Under the pieces are notes generated by a model. The model was not told the origin of the DNA and made no database searches. It worked only from the letters and a program-made list of their open reading frames with translations. A program made the translations under genes and the position numbers. This document shows positions 1 to 8,120 of a stretch of DNA of 64,000 bases, piece by piece; positions within the stretch are counted from its first letter, which is position 1, and the number at the start of each line of letters is the position of its first letter. This stretch comes from Winogradskyella psychrotolerans RS-3 (GTDB taxonomy: Bacteria > Bacteroidota > Bacteroidia > Flavobacteriales > Flavobacteriaceae), in the NCBI RefSeq assembly GCF_000427335.1, contig NZ_ATMR01000019.1, forward strand, positions 1 through 64,000. The letters run 5' to 3'.

Positions 1-16
1 ATTTTTTTGGTTTTAG

Positions 17-37
17 ACGCAACCCTTTTGCGTTTTT
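17..37 (+). terminator. possible terminator hairpin at window edge
   Basis: Six-base arms ACGCAA (17-22) and TTGCGT (28-33) flank a five-base loop and are followed by four more T. This looks like a short intrinsic terminator of a gene lying left of the window, but the stem is short and the upstream gene is not visible. Confidence 0.4.
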
Positions 38-71
38 CACATCTACAAGGTGAAATTGATTATTTTTAATT

Positions 72-515
72 ATGAAAAGATATGCCCTTTTAGTCTTTAT
101 TTTTATCTCAGCGTTTACGTCTTGTAGTCTTGATGATGACACTAATTATATTGGCACAGAAATTATACCAATAGAAAGTGTTGAAATACCAGATTATTTT
201 GTCTTTGGTGAACGTTATGAAATTCTAATAACTTACAATCGCCCTTCTACCTGTTACCAATTTTATAATTTTTTTTACGATATTAATGAAAATGAACGGG
301 TTGTAGCTATAATTAATTCTGTTTACTCAGATAATTCTTGTGTTGAAGAAGAAGAATCGGTTACTGTAACTTTAAATTTTGAAACCAGAGCAAACGAAAC
401 ATATTTATTTAAATTTTACCAGGGAGTAGATGAGGAAGGAGAAGATCTCTATTATTTGGTAGAGGTGCCTGTTCTCACTGAAAGACCCACTTCTACTAGC
501 ACCCAGTTAGACTAA
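72..515 (+). CDS. small predicted lipoprotein, first gene of a sigma-factor operon
   Basis: A 147-residue protein I do not recognise. It starts with a Lys-Arg pair and a short hydrophobic stretch, and has a lipobox-like F-T-S-C with the acylatable Cys at residue 18, followed by Ser-Leu and a run of Asp. This points to a lipoprotein of the periplasm or outer membrane. The body is acidic and beta-rich with several Tyr/Phe and two widely spaced Cys. It ends 24 bases before an ECF sigma gene, so the two are probably co-transcribed. The role is unknown. It could be a sensor or a regulated product of the sigma system, which is inference from position only. Confidence 0.75.
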   Translation: MKRYALLVFIFISAFTSCSLDDDTNYIGTEIIPIESVEIPDYFVFGERYEILITYNRPSTCYQFYNFFYDINENERVVAIINSVYSDNSCVEEEESVTVTLNFETRANETYLFKFYQGVDEEGEDLYYLVEVPVLTERPTSTSTQLD

Positions 516-539
516 TTATTAACTAATCCCTTAACTAAT

Positions 540-1085
540 GTGAGTTTAGACAAGCTCATAGAAAATTGCATTAAACAAGATGCACAAGCTCAAAGCCAAT
601 TATACAAGCAATATGCAAGTAAATTATTTTCGCTTTGTCTTAAGTACTCTAAAAATTATGCAGAAGCAGAAGATAATCTGCATGATGCATTTTTAACTAT
701 TTTTAATAAAATACAGCAGTATAATAATAAAGGTTCTTTTGAAGGTTGGCTAAAACGCATTGCAATTAACACGGCATTGCAACGCTACAGAGAAGATGTT
801 GGCGTATATGATATTGTTAACGAAGGCAATATTGAAGATGTTTCTGTAGATATCAATGATGATAATGTGAGTATTGATTTTTTATTAAAAATCATTCAAG
901 AATTACCAGACAGATATAGATTAGTATTCAATTTATATGTTTTAGATGGCTATTCTCATGTTGAAATTAGTGAATTGATTCAAATTTCGACAGGTACCTC
1001 AAAATCTAATTTAGCACGAGCAAGATTGATTTTAAAACAAAAGATAGAAACTTACAACGCGAAGTCAAATTCGCAGAGTTTATAA
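540..1085 (+). CDS. RNA polymerase ECF-type sigma-70 factor
   Basis: A 181-residue alternative sigma factor. Region 2 lies at about residues 22-90, with the acidic-aromatic core around D-A-F-L-T-I-F and the promoter-melting segment G-W-L-K-R-I-A-I-N-T. Region 4 is a helix-turn-helix at about 118-168 (L-P-D-R-Y-R then Y-S-H-V-E-I-S-E-L). The start codon is GTG at 540; the ATG at 538 is out of frame and runs straight into TGA. Two bases separate its stop from the following anti-sigma-like gene, which implies translational coupling and a sigma/anti-sigma pair. The regulon cannot be read from this window. Confidence 0.93.
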   Translation: MSLDKLIENCIKQDAQAQSQLYKQYASKLFSLCLKYSKNYAEAEDNLHDAFLTIFNKIQQYNNKGSFEGWLKRIAINTALQRYREDVGVYDIVNEGNIEDVSVDINDDNVSIDFLLKIIQELPDRYRLVFNLYVLDGYSHVEISELIQISTGTSKSNLARARLILKQKIETYNAKSNSQSL

Positions 1086-1087
1086 GA

Positions 1088-2668
1088 ATGAGTGATAAAA
1101 AAAACATAGATCGGCTTTTTCAAGAAAAGTTTAAAGACTTTGAAGTGGCACCTAATGATGCCCTTTGGGATCGTGTAAGCGAAAGTCTTCCTAATAAAAA
1201 GAAAAAGCGTAGAGTCATTGCACTTTGGTGGCAGATTGGTGGAGTAGCAGCAGCTATTGCGCTATTGTTCACTGTTGGTGTTACTGTTTTTAGTTCAGAC
1301 GAAACTAATTTTAAAGAACTCCCTATTGTAAATACGGAAGGTGTAGATAACGAATCAGAAAAAGAAAACTCTTATTCTTCACCACTTAAAAATCAGAATA
1401 ATCTTAAAACAGTAAAAGACCAAAATACCAAGATTGTTGATTCTAATTTAGACTCTGAACAAAAATCAAAAGTAAACGATACTGAAAATGAAACGTCTCA
1501 CAAAGCGAATCCTTCAAATCAATTAACAACTCCTAAAAATTCGAATCAAAAATCGAATGCTGTTGCTAATAGCCCTAATAAGAACAAAGCAAATACGACT
1601 CAGAAGCAAAACAAAACATCAACTATTATTGATAAGACTGATGATGTACGCGTTGCAAATCAAACAAAAACATCTGACTCTAATTTAAAGACGGATACCA
1701 AAACACAATTGGCATCTGAAGCGGAACAAAAATCTGCTATTAAAAAGAGTATTGAAGATACTAAAACTATTGTAGCAGAAAACACAAGGCCTAAACTAGA
1801 GTCTCAGACGTCTATTTTAGAAACTAATAAAACAAATGGCATTGAACCTGAGAATTTAATAATTGAAAACCCAGAGCTACAAACCATTGAAAATGCTATT
1901 GCAGAAAACAACGAAACTATAGATGAAGAAGAAAAAGAAGATGAACGAAGCAGGTGGAGCATTGCACCAAATGTTGCGCCTGTTTATTTTAATTCCTTTG
2001 GTAAAGGTTCTTCTTTAGACAAGCAGTTTAATGAAAATAGCAAAAGCTCTGAGGTTAATATGAGCTATGGTATTGCTGGTAGTTATGCGGTGTCTAAAAA
2101 ACTAAAAATTAGAGCTGGTGTTAATCGTGTTAACCTTAATCAAACAACCTCAGATGTCTTTGCTTTTGTAGGTGCAGAAACAGCCTCTAGAGGTGTTGAT
2201 GCTTCTTTTAGTAATATCTCTTTTAGTTCAGACGAGCAGCAGGTATCTCTTATGAGTTCTAAATCGTTGAACATGTCTTCTACACCAGAATTATTCAACA
2301 CTCAAATTACAGGGGAAATAGATCAGCGCTTTGGCTTTATAGAAATTCCTTTAGAATTAGAATATAGATTATTAGATACAAAATTTGGAATTAATGTTAT
2401 AGGCGGATTTAGTACATTCTTTTTAAGTGAAAATGAAATTTATGCCGATATCAACGGAAGCACAACTTCAATTGGAGAAGCCAACAATATTAATGATACG
2501 AGTTTTAGTGCCAATTTTGGTTTAGGTATGGATTACAGTCTTTCAAGACAATGGAATATAAATCTTGAACCCACATTTAAGTATCAAATAAATACCTTCA
2601 ATAATACAACAGGAGATTTTAAACCTTTCTTTATTGGAGTGTATACAGGATTAAGTTTTAAGTTTTAG
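1088..2668 (+). CDS. anti-sigma-like protein with C-terminal outer-membrane beta-barrel
   Basis: A 526-residue protein with three parts. The cytoplasmic N-terminus (about 1-40) has the F-x-V-A-P-N-D-A-L-W-D-R-V pattern common in Bacteroidota proteins encoded next to ECF sigma genes. One transmembrane helix lies at about 44-68. A long Asn/Lys/Thr/Glu-rich low-complexity linker spans about 75-290. The C-terminal region of about 230 residues alternates aromatic and polar strands and ends in Phe (L-S-F-K-F), like an outer-membrane barrel. The layout suggests a protein bridging both membranes, with the N-terminus holding the sigma factor. The family type is well known, but the mechanism here is inferred from layout. 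It follows the sigma gene by two bases. Confidence 0.8.
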   Translation: MSDKKNIDRLFQEKFKDFEVAPNDALWDRVSESLPNKKKKRRVIALWWQIGGVAAAIALLFTVGVTVFSSDETNFKELPIVNTEGVDNESEKENSYSSPLKNQNNLKTVKDQNTKIVDSNLDSEQKSKVNDTENETSHKANPSNQLTTPKNSNQKSNAVANSPNKNKANTTQKQNKTSTIIDKTDDVRVANQTKTSDSNLKTDTKTQLASEAEQKSAIKKSIEDTKTIVAENTRPKLESQTSILETNKTNGIEPENLIIENPELQTIENAIAENNETIDEEEKEDERSRWSIAPNVAPVYFNSFGKGSSLDKQFNENSKSSEVNMSYGIAGSYAVSKKLKIRAGVNRVNLNQTTSDVFAFVGAETASRGVDASFSNISFSSDEQQVSLMSSKSLNMSSTPELFNTQITGEIDQRFGFIEIPLELEYRLLDTKFGINVIGGFSTFFLSENEIYADINGSTTSIGEANNINDTSFSANFGLGMDYSLSRQWNINLEPTFKYQINTFNNTTGDFKPFFIGVYTGLSFKF

Positions 2669-2725
2669 GTTAATTTAAGTAAGGTTATTGCTAGTAATAC
2701 GCTATGAAAAAGCAATGATGACAAA

Positions 2726-2755
2726 AGCTACTCTTGGTTAGAGTGGCTTTTTTTT
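2726..2755 (+). terminator. bidirectional terminator between convergent genes
   Basis: Arms AGCTACTC (2726-2733) and GAGTGGCT (2741-2748) pair with one mismatch and are followed by seven T (2749-2755). It serves the plus-strand sigma operon. The left arm overlaps the stop codon of the minus-strand acyltransferase, so A-rich DNA before it may also let it work in reverse. Confidence 0.7.
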
Positions 2756-3492
2756 GTGATTTGACTCGTCATTAATTCATCCCAAATTAACGTTCGTGCT
2801 TTATCATTTAACCCTTTAGTATCTACCGTAGCTAAACCATTTGTTGGTATAAACTGATGTACTTTTGCTCGCATTTTACCAGGACTACCACTAAAAAAAG
2901 TATAAGAAAAACGTTTTTTATTATCGTAGAATGTAATTGGCACTATCGGTATTTGGTGATTAATTGCTAAACGAAACGCTCCATCTTTAAATTCATCTAA
3001 CAAAATATGCTCATCTGGCACTCCTCCTTCAGGAAAAATACAAATACTTACACCTTGTTTTAAACGTCGTTGTGCTCTTAAAAATACAGCTTGCCTACTT
3101 TTAGAACTACTTCTATCAACTAATATACAGGTACGCTTATAAAAGAATCCAAATAGTGGAATTTTTGCCAATTCTTGTTTCCCTACAAACACAAATGGGT
3201 TTTTAACAGTTACCAACATTAGCATAATATCTGCCATAGAAGTATGATTGGCCACAAACATGTAACTTTTATCAGGATCAGGTGTTTCTTCTCTTGTAAT
3301 TTTATATCCAAAGCCCATGCCTATCAAAATAAATTTAGACCAAATGCGCGCTAACTTAAAAAAATACGGATACCATTCCTCTCTAGAAATAGAAATAATT
3401 AACAAAGGAAACATTATAATAATCGGAATCGCTACCAAAATGTAGAACCAAATACGATATAAAAGCCAGAATGGATATTTAAAAAATGCCAT
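2728..3492 (-). CDS. 1-acyl-sn-glycerol-3-phosphate acyltransferase (PlsC family)
   Basis: A 254-residue membrane enzyme that transfers an acyl chain to lysophosphatidic acid to make phosphatidic acid, or to a related lysolipid. Two hydrophobic segments lie near residues 8-32 and 45-62. The acyltransferase motifs are N-H-T-S-M-A-D (block I, with the catalytic His and Asp), F-P-E-G-G (block III, Gly in place of the usual Thr) and I-P-I-V-P-I-T-F (block IV). Length and motif order are normal. A TANNTTTG promoter sits only a few bases upstream of its ATG. The exact acceptor lipid is not determined by sequence. Confidence 0.9.
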   Translation of the reverse strand: MAFFKYPFWLLYRIWFYILVAIPIIIMFPLLIISISREEWYPYFFKLARIWSKFILIGMGFGYKITREETPDPDKSYMFVANHTSMADIMLMLVTVKNPFVFVGKQELAKIPLFGFFYKRTCILVDRSSSKSRQAVFLRAQRRLKQGVSICIFPEGGVPDEHILLDEFKDGAFRLAINHQIPIVPITFYDNKKRFSYTFFSGSPGKMRAKVHQFIPTNGLATVDTKGLNDKARTLIWDELMTSQITKKSHSNQE

Positions 3493-3497
3493 AGCAC

Positions 3498-3505
3498 CAA
3501 AACTA
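3498..3505 (-). promoter_or_regulatory. -7 promoter element for plsC-like gene
   Basis: The minus strand reads TAGTTTTG, matching the Bacteroidota -7 consensus TANNTTTG. It lies 6 bases upstream of the start codon at 3492, so the mRNA would have almost no leader. No clear -33 element was seen. Confidence 0.5.
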
Positions 3506-3713
3506 GTTAATTAAATTAAGAACTCATTTATACTTTTTCTATTTGCTAAAAAATTGTTTTTTTTAAAATTATATTTTGTCTTTTTTATAATTCCGTAGCG
3601 ATGCTATGCAATCCAAAAAACTCTTCATTTAACTTTAAAATTTCTAATTTTCGCTTAAACACAAAAAATATAAATGAGTTCAGAATGACTTCTTATAGTT
3701 CTACTAAAAAATT

Positions 3714-3721
3714 TACCTTTG
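3714..3721 (+). promoter_or_regulatory. -7 promoter element for trpS
   Basis: TACCTTTG matches TANNTTTG and is followed by C. The predicted leader of about 45 bases to the trpS start contains a palindromic repeat at 3747-3764. Confidence 0.5.
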
Positions 3722-3746
3722 CTTATATTTAAGTTTAATTTAAAGA

Positions 3747-3764
3747 GATACCTGCTTTCGCAGG
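3747..3764 (+). repeat. dispersed palindromic repeat (CCTGC...GCAGG family)
   Basis: An 18-base element built on ACCTGC-TTTC-GCAGGT. It is the exact reverse complement of the copy at 20397-20414 and is related to the elements at 19349-19366 and 20791-20810. Here it lies in the trpS leader, directly before the start codon. Confidence 0.75.
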
Positions 3765-3771
3765 TCATGTT

Positions 3772-4740
3772 ATGGCAAGAATACTAACAGGAGTACAAAG
3801 TACAGGCACACCACATTTAGGAAATATTTTAGGCGCAATTATGCCTGCAATTGAACTATCTGAAAAAAGTGATAATGAATCGTATTTATTCATTGCGAAT
3901 ATGCACACATTAACTCAGATTAAAGATGCAGATGAATTAAGAAACCACACCTACTCTGTTGCTGCAACTTGGCTCGCTTTTGGATTAGATATTGAAAAAA
4001 CAGTGTTTTATAGACAAAGTGATATTCCACAAGTCACAGAACTCTCTTGGTATTTAAGTTGTTTCTTTCCCTACCAACGTCTCACATTAGCGCATGGGTT
4101 TAAAGATAAGGCAGACCGCTTAGAAGATGTAAATTCTGGATTGTTTACCTACCCAATGTTAATGGCTGCAGATATCTTATTGTATGATGCTGAAATTATT
4201 CCGGTTGGAAAAGATCAATTACAACATATTGAAATGACACGTGATGTGGCGTCTCGTTTTCATGCTAAAATGGGTGAAACTTTTGTATTACCTGAAGGAA
4301 AAGTACAAGAGAACGGCATGCTAATTCCTGGAACCGATGGTGAAAAAATGAGCAAGAGTCGTGGTAATTTTATCAATATTTTTTTACCTGAAAAACAACT
4401 GCGTAAAAAAATAATGTCGATTGAAACTGACAGCACACCTCTCGAAGAACCAAAAGATTGGGCAACTTGTAACTGCTTTGCAGTTTATAGTTTATTAGCT
4501 TCTAATGCTCAAATTGCAGAAATGAAAGCCAATTACGAAGGTGGAAATTATGGTTATGGTCACGCTAAACAAGCCTTATATGAATTGGTTATAGAACGTT
4601 TTGCTGAACAAAGAGAACGTTACACTTATTATATGAATAATCTTGAAGAAGTTGATAGCGCTTTAGCTAAAGGTGCCGCAAAAGCTAAGCTTGTTGCTGA
4701 TGCTGTTTTAAAACGTGTTAGAGAAAAAGTGGGGTATTAA
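3772..4740 (+). CDS. trpS: tryptophan--tRNA ligase
   Basis: A 322-residue class I aminoacyl-tRNA synthetase that charges tRNA-Trp. The HIGH-type motif is G-T-P-H-L-G-N at about residues 12-18. The ATP-binding KMSKS loop is present exactly as E-K-M-S-K-S-R-G at about 195-202. Between them are the tryptophan-site segments with Y-P-M-L-M-A-A-D-I-L-L-Y and V-G-K-D-Q-L-Q-H. Length is normal for bacterial TrpS. It is a single-gene unit with its own promoter and a strong terminator after it. Confidence 0.97.
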   Translation: MARILTGVQSTGTPHLGNILGAIMPAIELSEKSDNESYLFIANMHTLTQIKDADELRNHTYSVAATWLAFGLDIEKTVFYRQSDIPQVTELSWYLSCFFPYQRLTLAHGFKDKADRLEDVNSGLFTYPMLMAADILLYDAEIIPVGKDQLQHIEMTRDVASRFHAKMGETFVLPEGKVQENGMLIPGTDGEKMSKSRGNFINIFLPEKQLRKKIMSIETDSTPLEEPKDWATCNCFAVYSLLASNAQIAEMKANYEGGNYGYGHAKQALYELVIERFAEQRERYTYYMNNLEEVDSALAKGAAKAKLVADAVLKRVREKVGY

Positions 4741-4771
4741 TTCGTTCTACTTTTTAAAAAATTTCAAAATA

Positions 4772-4806
4772 AAAAAGACCTCTATTATTTAAATAGAGGT
4801 CTTTTT
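4772..4806. terminator. strong bidirectional terminator
   Basis: Perfect 15-base arms (4772-4786 and 4792-4806) with a five-base loop. The arms begin with A5 and end with T5, so the hairpin works in both directions. It separates trpS from the convergent T9SS protein gene. Confidence 0.9.
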
Positions 4807-4832
4807 AGTTCAACAATTAAGTGAATTAATCC

Positions 4833-7800
4833 TTAATTAATAATTTTCTTAGTTACAGTAACATTACCTTCTAAAGTAATCGTTGCTAAATAAACTCCTT
4901 TAGAAAACTGGAAGCTTTCACTCAACGTATTATTCTGACTGTTAGACGCATAAGAAATTACTTGTCTTCCGTTGATATCATATACTTTAACGTCTTTAAT
5001 TACAGTACCAGATCTTACATTTAATGTACCATCTTTTACGTAAGCAAAAGTGTTAGACATTTCATTGTCATCAATTGATAAAGACATTATATAACGCAAG
5101 TTAAATCTATCATTAATTTTCCCTTGTACTCCAGAGAAAGCATATGGAGATGTTCTTAAATCATGCTCCGTATTTAAAACCGTATCTTCAAGATAAATAC
5201 CTACACTAGTATCCGCAAATACACTACCATCTAAATCACCAATAGCAATTTTAAAAATACCATTTTCTGGTAATTCAACTCCTAAAGGCACTACATCAGC
5301 ATTTTCAAATGGTAAAGGACGACCTTGAATAACCATTTCTTCATTATTAACTACAGAATAGATACGCATTGCGTTGTCATCAGAATAAGCATCAAAAAGT
5401 CTATCTTTTCCTAAAGTGGCTCCATCTACATAACCAACTAAAGTACTTGCTGAAACATCTGTAGCATCAATTAAACTTAACCACACGAGGTGCTTTTCTA
5501 AATCTTGAGCATCATTTGTTCCTCTGTAAAATTCAGAATTATCATGTGCTACATCAGCATCATTAGAACGCATAGCGTTTGTAAACGTTACTGAACCTTC
5601 AGTAGCACTCTCATCAACCTGCACAAAAAATCCTTGTCCAGAACCAATAAAACCATTTGTACTTTCTGGAGGATTCGCTCCTGTAAGGTTATAACTTACA
5701 TACTGCTCGCCATAGTTGTAATTCAAATCTTGGTAAGCAGAACTCGTTAAAGGAGTTGTCGTATTTGGGATTGCTGTGTTATGCGCCCATAGTTTTACAT
5801 TACCTTCTAATAACGTGTTATCTGCTAATAACTGATCCGCACTAATTGCAGAAGGATACGGGTTTCCAATAAGGTTTCTATGTCTAGCTTCAACATTAGG
5901 CTGATTTCCTGTTGATTTAAAAACATCTACAGAAATATCCCCATTATTAGGTTTTCCTACAAAACTAGCAGTAAATCCGGTTGAAACAAATTCAGTTGGT
6001 ACATTAACAGCATAGCCTAAACCAGCGCTCATTGTGCCACTTGTAAGCGTCCAATCACCAGTAACACCATTGGTATTAGCTGTATTTACGCTCCAATTAA
6101 AAGCATTAGTTGCATGCGGAGCTGTAACATTAGATACATCAAAATTAGCTACAGGTGACGACCACAATACATAATCATTGTCGTGTAAATCTATAACATT
6201 ACGTTTCACTTTAATTGACCCGCTATTTTCGTTACTTGTTACGATCTTAGTTTGAATTAAACTCGCACCATCTTCAAACGTTAATGACGCACCAGATTCT
6301 ACTGTGACTTCACCATAAAGTTTAAGTGTAGATCCTGAATCGATGGTTACATTACTACCTGCAGGCACTAAACAATCACAACCTTCTATATCACCAGAGC
6401 TATTGTAATTAGAAGAAAACACTAAACCTCTATCTTTCGGCTCAACTACGATCCCTGCATTTTCATAAACTAAAGGTAATTGCCATTCAGAACCATTCCA
6501 ATATACAGGAGTCCCACCAATTGATAAGCTTACAGGAACTACAACAGATCCAAAAGCATTTGTTACTCTTAATTTATAGCTTCCTAAGCTTTCTGCATCT
6601 ATGTTACCAGGAATAGTGTAAGTACTACTATTAGCACCAAGAATTGGTTCATTGTATTTAGACCATTGGTAAGATAATGTTTCTTCTGGCGCACCAGTAG
6701 CGTTACCAGAAACTTCTGCAACGGCAGAGAATGTAATACTAGAGTCACTTGGTAAATTACATACATATCTCGCTAATGGATATTCTGTAACTACAGGTGT
6801 TTTTATATCAAAAGACCCTCTATTATAGGCAAGAAAAGCAAGATCGGCAGTACCACCAGCAACCATATTTATGTTGTTGATATCAATAATATTAGTATCA
6901 TCAATTTGAAAATCTTCAAATTTAAAGGCTACCATACGTAATGGTCTTTCCTCATTATTAGAAAATGATCTTATTGTAGGTGTCGCAATTCCGTAATTAA
7001 CACCAGGTAAAAAGCTATATAAGTCTAATCTCCATTTTGCTAATAATGCATCTCCATCATTATCAGTTTCTTCTGTAATGGTTATTTTTATAGGTCTCCC
7101 TACAACATTTTTGTCAGCATCTGCATAATAATAAATATCTGTACTACCCGCTGCAGCAATCTGTGAAATTAAGAAATCTGGGATATCATCTTCTAAAGCT
7201 CCTAATTGCCCTCCACTACTAAAAAACTCAACATCAGCAGTAGCATTAAAGTTGGTAATACCAGTTCCAATATCTAAACCGTTTACACCATCAGTAATAG
7301 CGTCAAACACGGTAGTTCCACTAATTTCTGGAGATGTTATTGCTGCTCCTTCTCCTGCTTGTCCATCAATCATATCTGCCATGGCTAAATAATTGTTGGG
7401 GTGTGTTATACCGTCAACACCATTAGTGGTATAAGCATAAAATAACTGTGAACTAAACGCAACACCATTATCTGTAAGTAATTGATCGTTAACACCTGTA
7501 GAATAGGTTACTCCATTATAAGTAAAAGCCAATACATCGTGACTTGTATTTGGTTTTAAACTATTATTGGTAGGATCTGCTTTCCATTGTGATGATCTCC
7601 AAAACCCATTATAAGTTGTAAAGATTTCAGTTATTTTAGTTACGTTACTCTCCGTACCATTTCTTAAAGTTTTTGGAGTAGGACTTATGTATTCCATGTT
7701 TTGCCCTGTTGCAGTACCGGCTAACATAAGTTCACCCGAAGTATCAACTGATCCTGAATGTGAAATTTTAAAAGTCATTTCCGTATCACTAACTAAAGTA

Positions 7801-8027
7801 ATACTCGCATTATTAATACTTATACCACTTATACTAACTGATGTACTTTCTGTAAACCCAGTACCTAATACTGTAATTTGAGAATTTGTTGTAATCCGTG
7901 TTGGAAAAACTTGAGATACAAGTTCTGTTTGTGCTATTAAGCCATTTGATACGGTTAATAGCACTAGTAAAGCCGTCAACTTTATGGATTTAAGCATTTT
8001 AAAGTTTAAAGTAATTTTTGAGTTCAT
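4833..8027 (-). CDS. large T9SS-secreted surface protein with IPT/TIG-like and sorting domains
   Basis: A 1064-residue exported protein. A second Met at residue 11 (7997) gives a cleaner signal peptide ending near L-I-A-Q, so the true start may be there. After it come an IPT/TIG-like Ig fold opening with V-F-P-T-R-I (about 35-110), a unique domain (about 135-420), an Ig-like segment (about 425-500), a short beta-helix-like stretch with a C-D-C motif, and a module containing L-I-G-N-P-Y-P-S-A-I that recurs in Bacteroidota cell-surface proteins. The last 75 or so residues form a type A T9SS sorting domain (V-Y-D-I-N-G-R, then G-V-Y-L, ending K-K-I-I-N). It is a tandem paralogue of the next gene. 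Ligand and role are unknown; adhesion or a surface layer is inference. Confidence 0.88.
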   Translation of the reverse strand: MNSKITLNFKMLKSIKLTALLVLLTVSNGLIAQTELVSQVFPTRITTNSQITVLGTGFTESTSVSISGISINNASITLVSDTEMTFKISHSGSVDTSGELMLAGTATGQNMEYISPTPKTLRNGTESNVTKITEIFTTYNGFWRSSQWKADPTNNSLKPNTSHDVLAFTYNGVTYSTGVNDQLLTDNGVAFSSQLFYAYTTNGVDGITHPNNYLAMADMIDGQAGEGAAITSPEISGTTVFDAITDGVNGLDIGTGITNFNATADVEFFSSGGQLGALEDDIPDFLISQIAAAGSTDIYYYADADKNVVGRPIKITITEETDNDGDALLAKWRLDLYSFLPGVNYGIATPTIRSFSNNEERPLRMVAFKFEDFQIDDTNIIDINNINMVAGGTADLAFLAYNRGSFDIKTPVVTEYPLARYVCNLPSDSSITFSAVAEVSGNATGAPEETLSYQWSKYNEPILGANSSTYTIPGNIDAESLGSYKLRVTNAFGSVVVPVSLSIGGTPVYWNGSEWQLPLVYENAGIVVEPKDRGLVFSSNYNSSGDIEGCDCLVPAGSNVTIDSGSTLKLYGEVTVESGASLTFEDGASLIQTKIVTSNENSGSIKVKRNVIDLHDNDYVLWSSPVANFDVSNVTAPHATNAFNWSVNTANTNGVTGDWTLTSGTMSAGLGYAVNVPTEFVSTGFTASFVGKPNNGDISVDVFKSTGNQPNVEARHRNLIGNPYPSAISADQLLADNTLLEGNVKLWAHNTAIPNTTTPLTSSAYQDLNYNYGEQYVSYNLTGANPPESTNGFIGSGQGFFVQVDESATEGSVTFTNAMRSNDADVAHDNSEFYRGTNDAQDLEKHLVWLSLIDATDVSASTLVGYVDGATLGKDRLFDAYSDDNAMRIYSVVNNEEMVIQGRPLPFENADVVPLGVELPENGIFKIAIGDLDGSVFADTSVGIYLEDTVLNTEHDLRTSPYAFSGVQGKINDRFNLRYIMSLSIDDNEMSNTFAYVKDGTLNVRSGTVIKDVKVYDINGRQVISYASNSQNNTLSESFQFSKGVYLATITLEGNVTVTKKIIN

Positions 8028-8120
8028 ACATTAAGGTTTGGTTATAAAGCATGTTAGTTGATAGACTAATATGCCTTAAAGGTTAAAATTGTTGTGAAAA
8101 ATTAAATGAGTTTGTAACTA

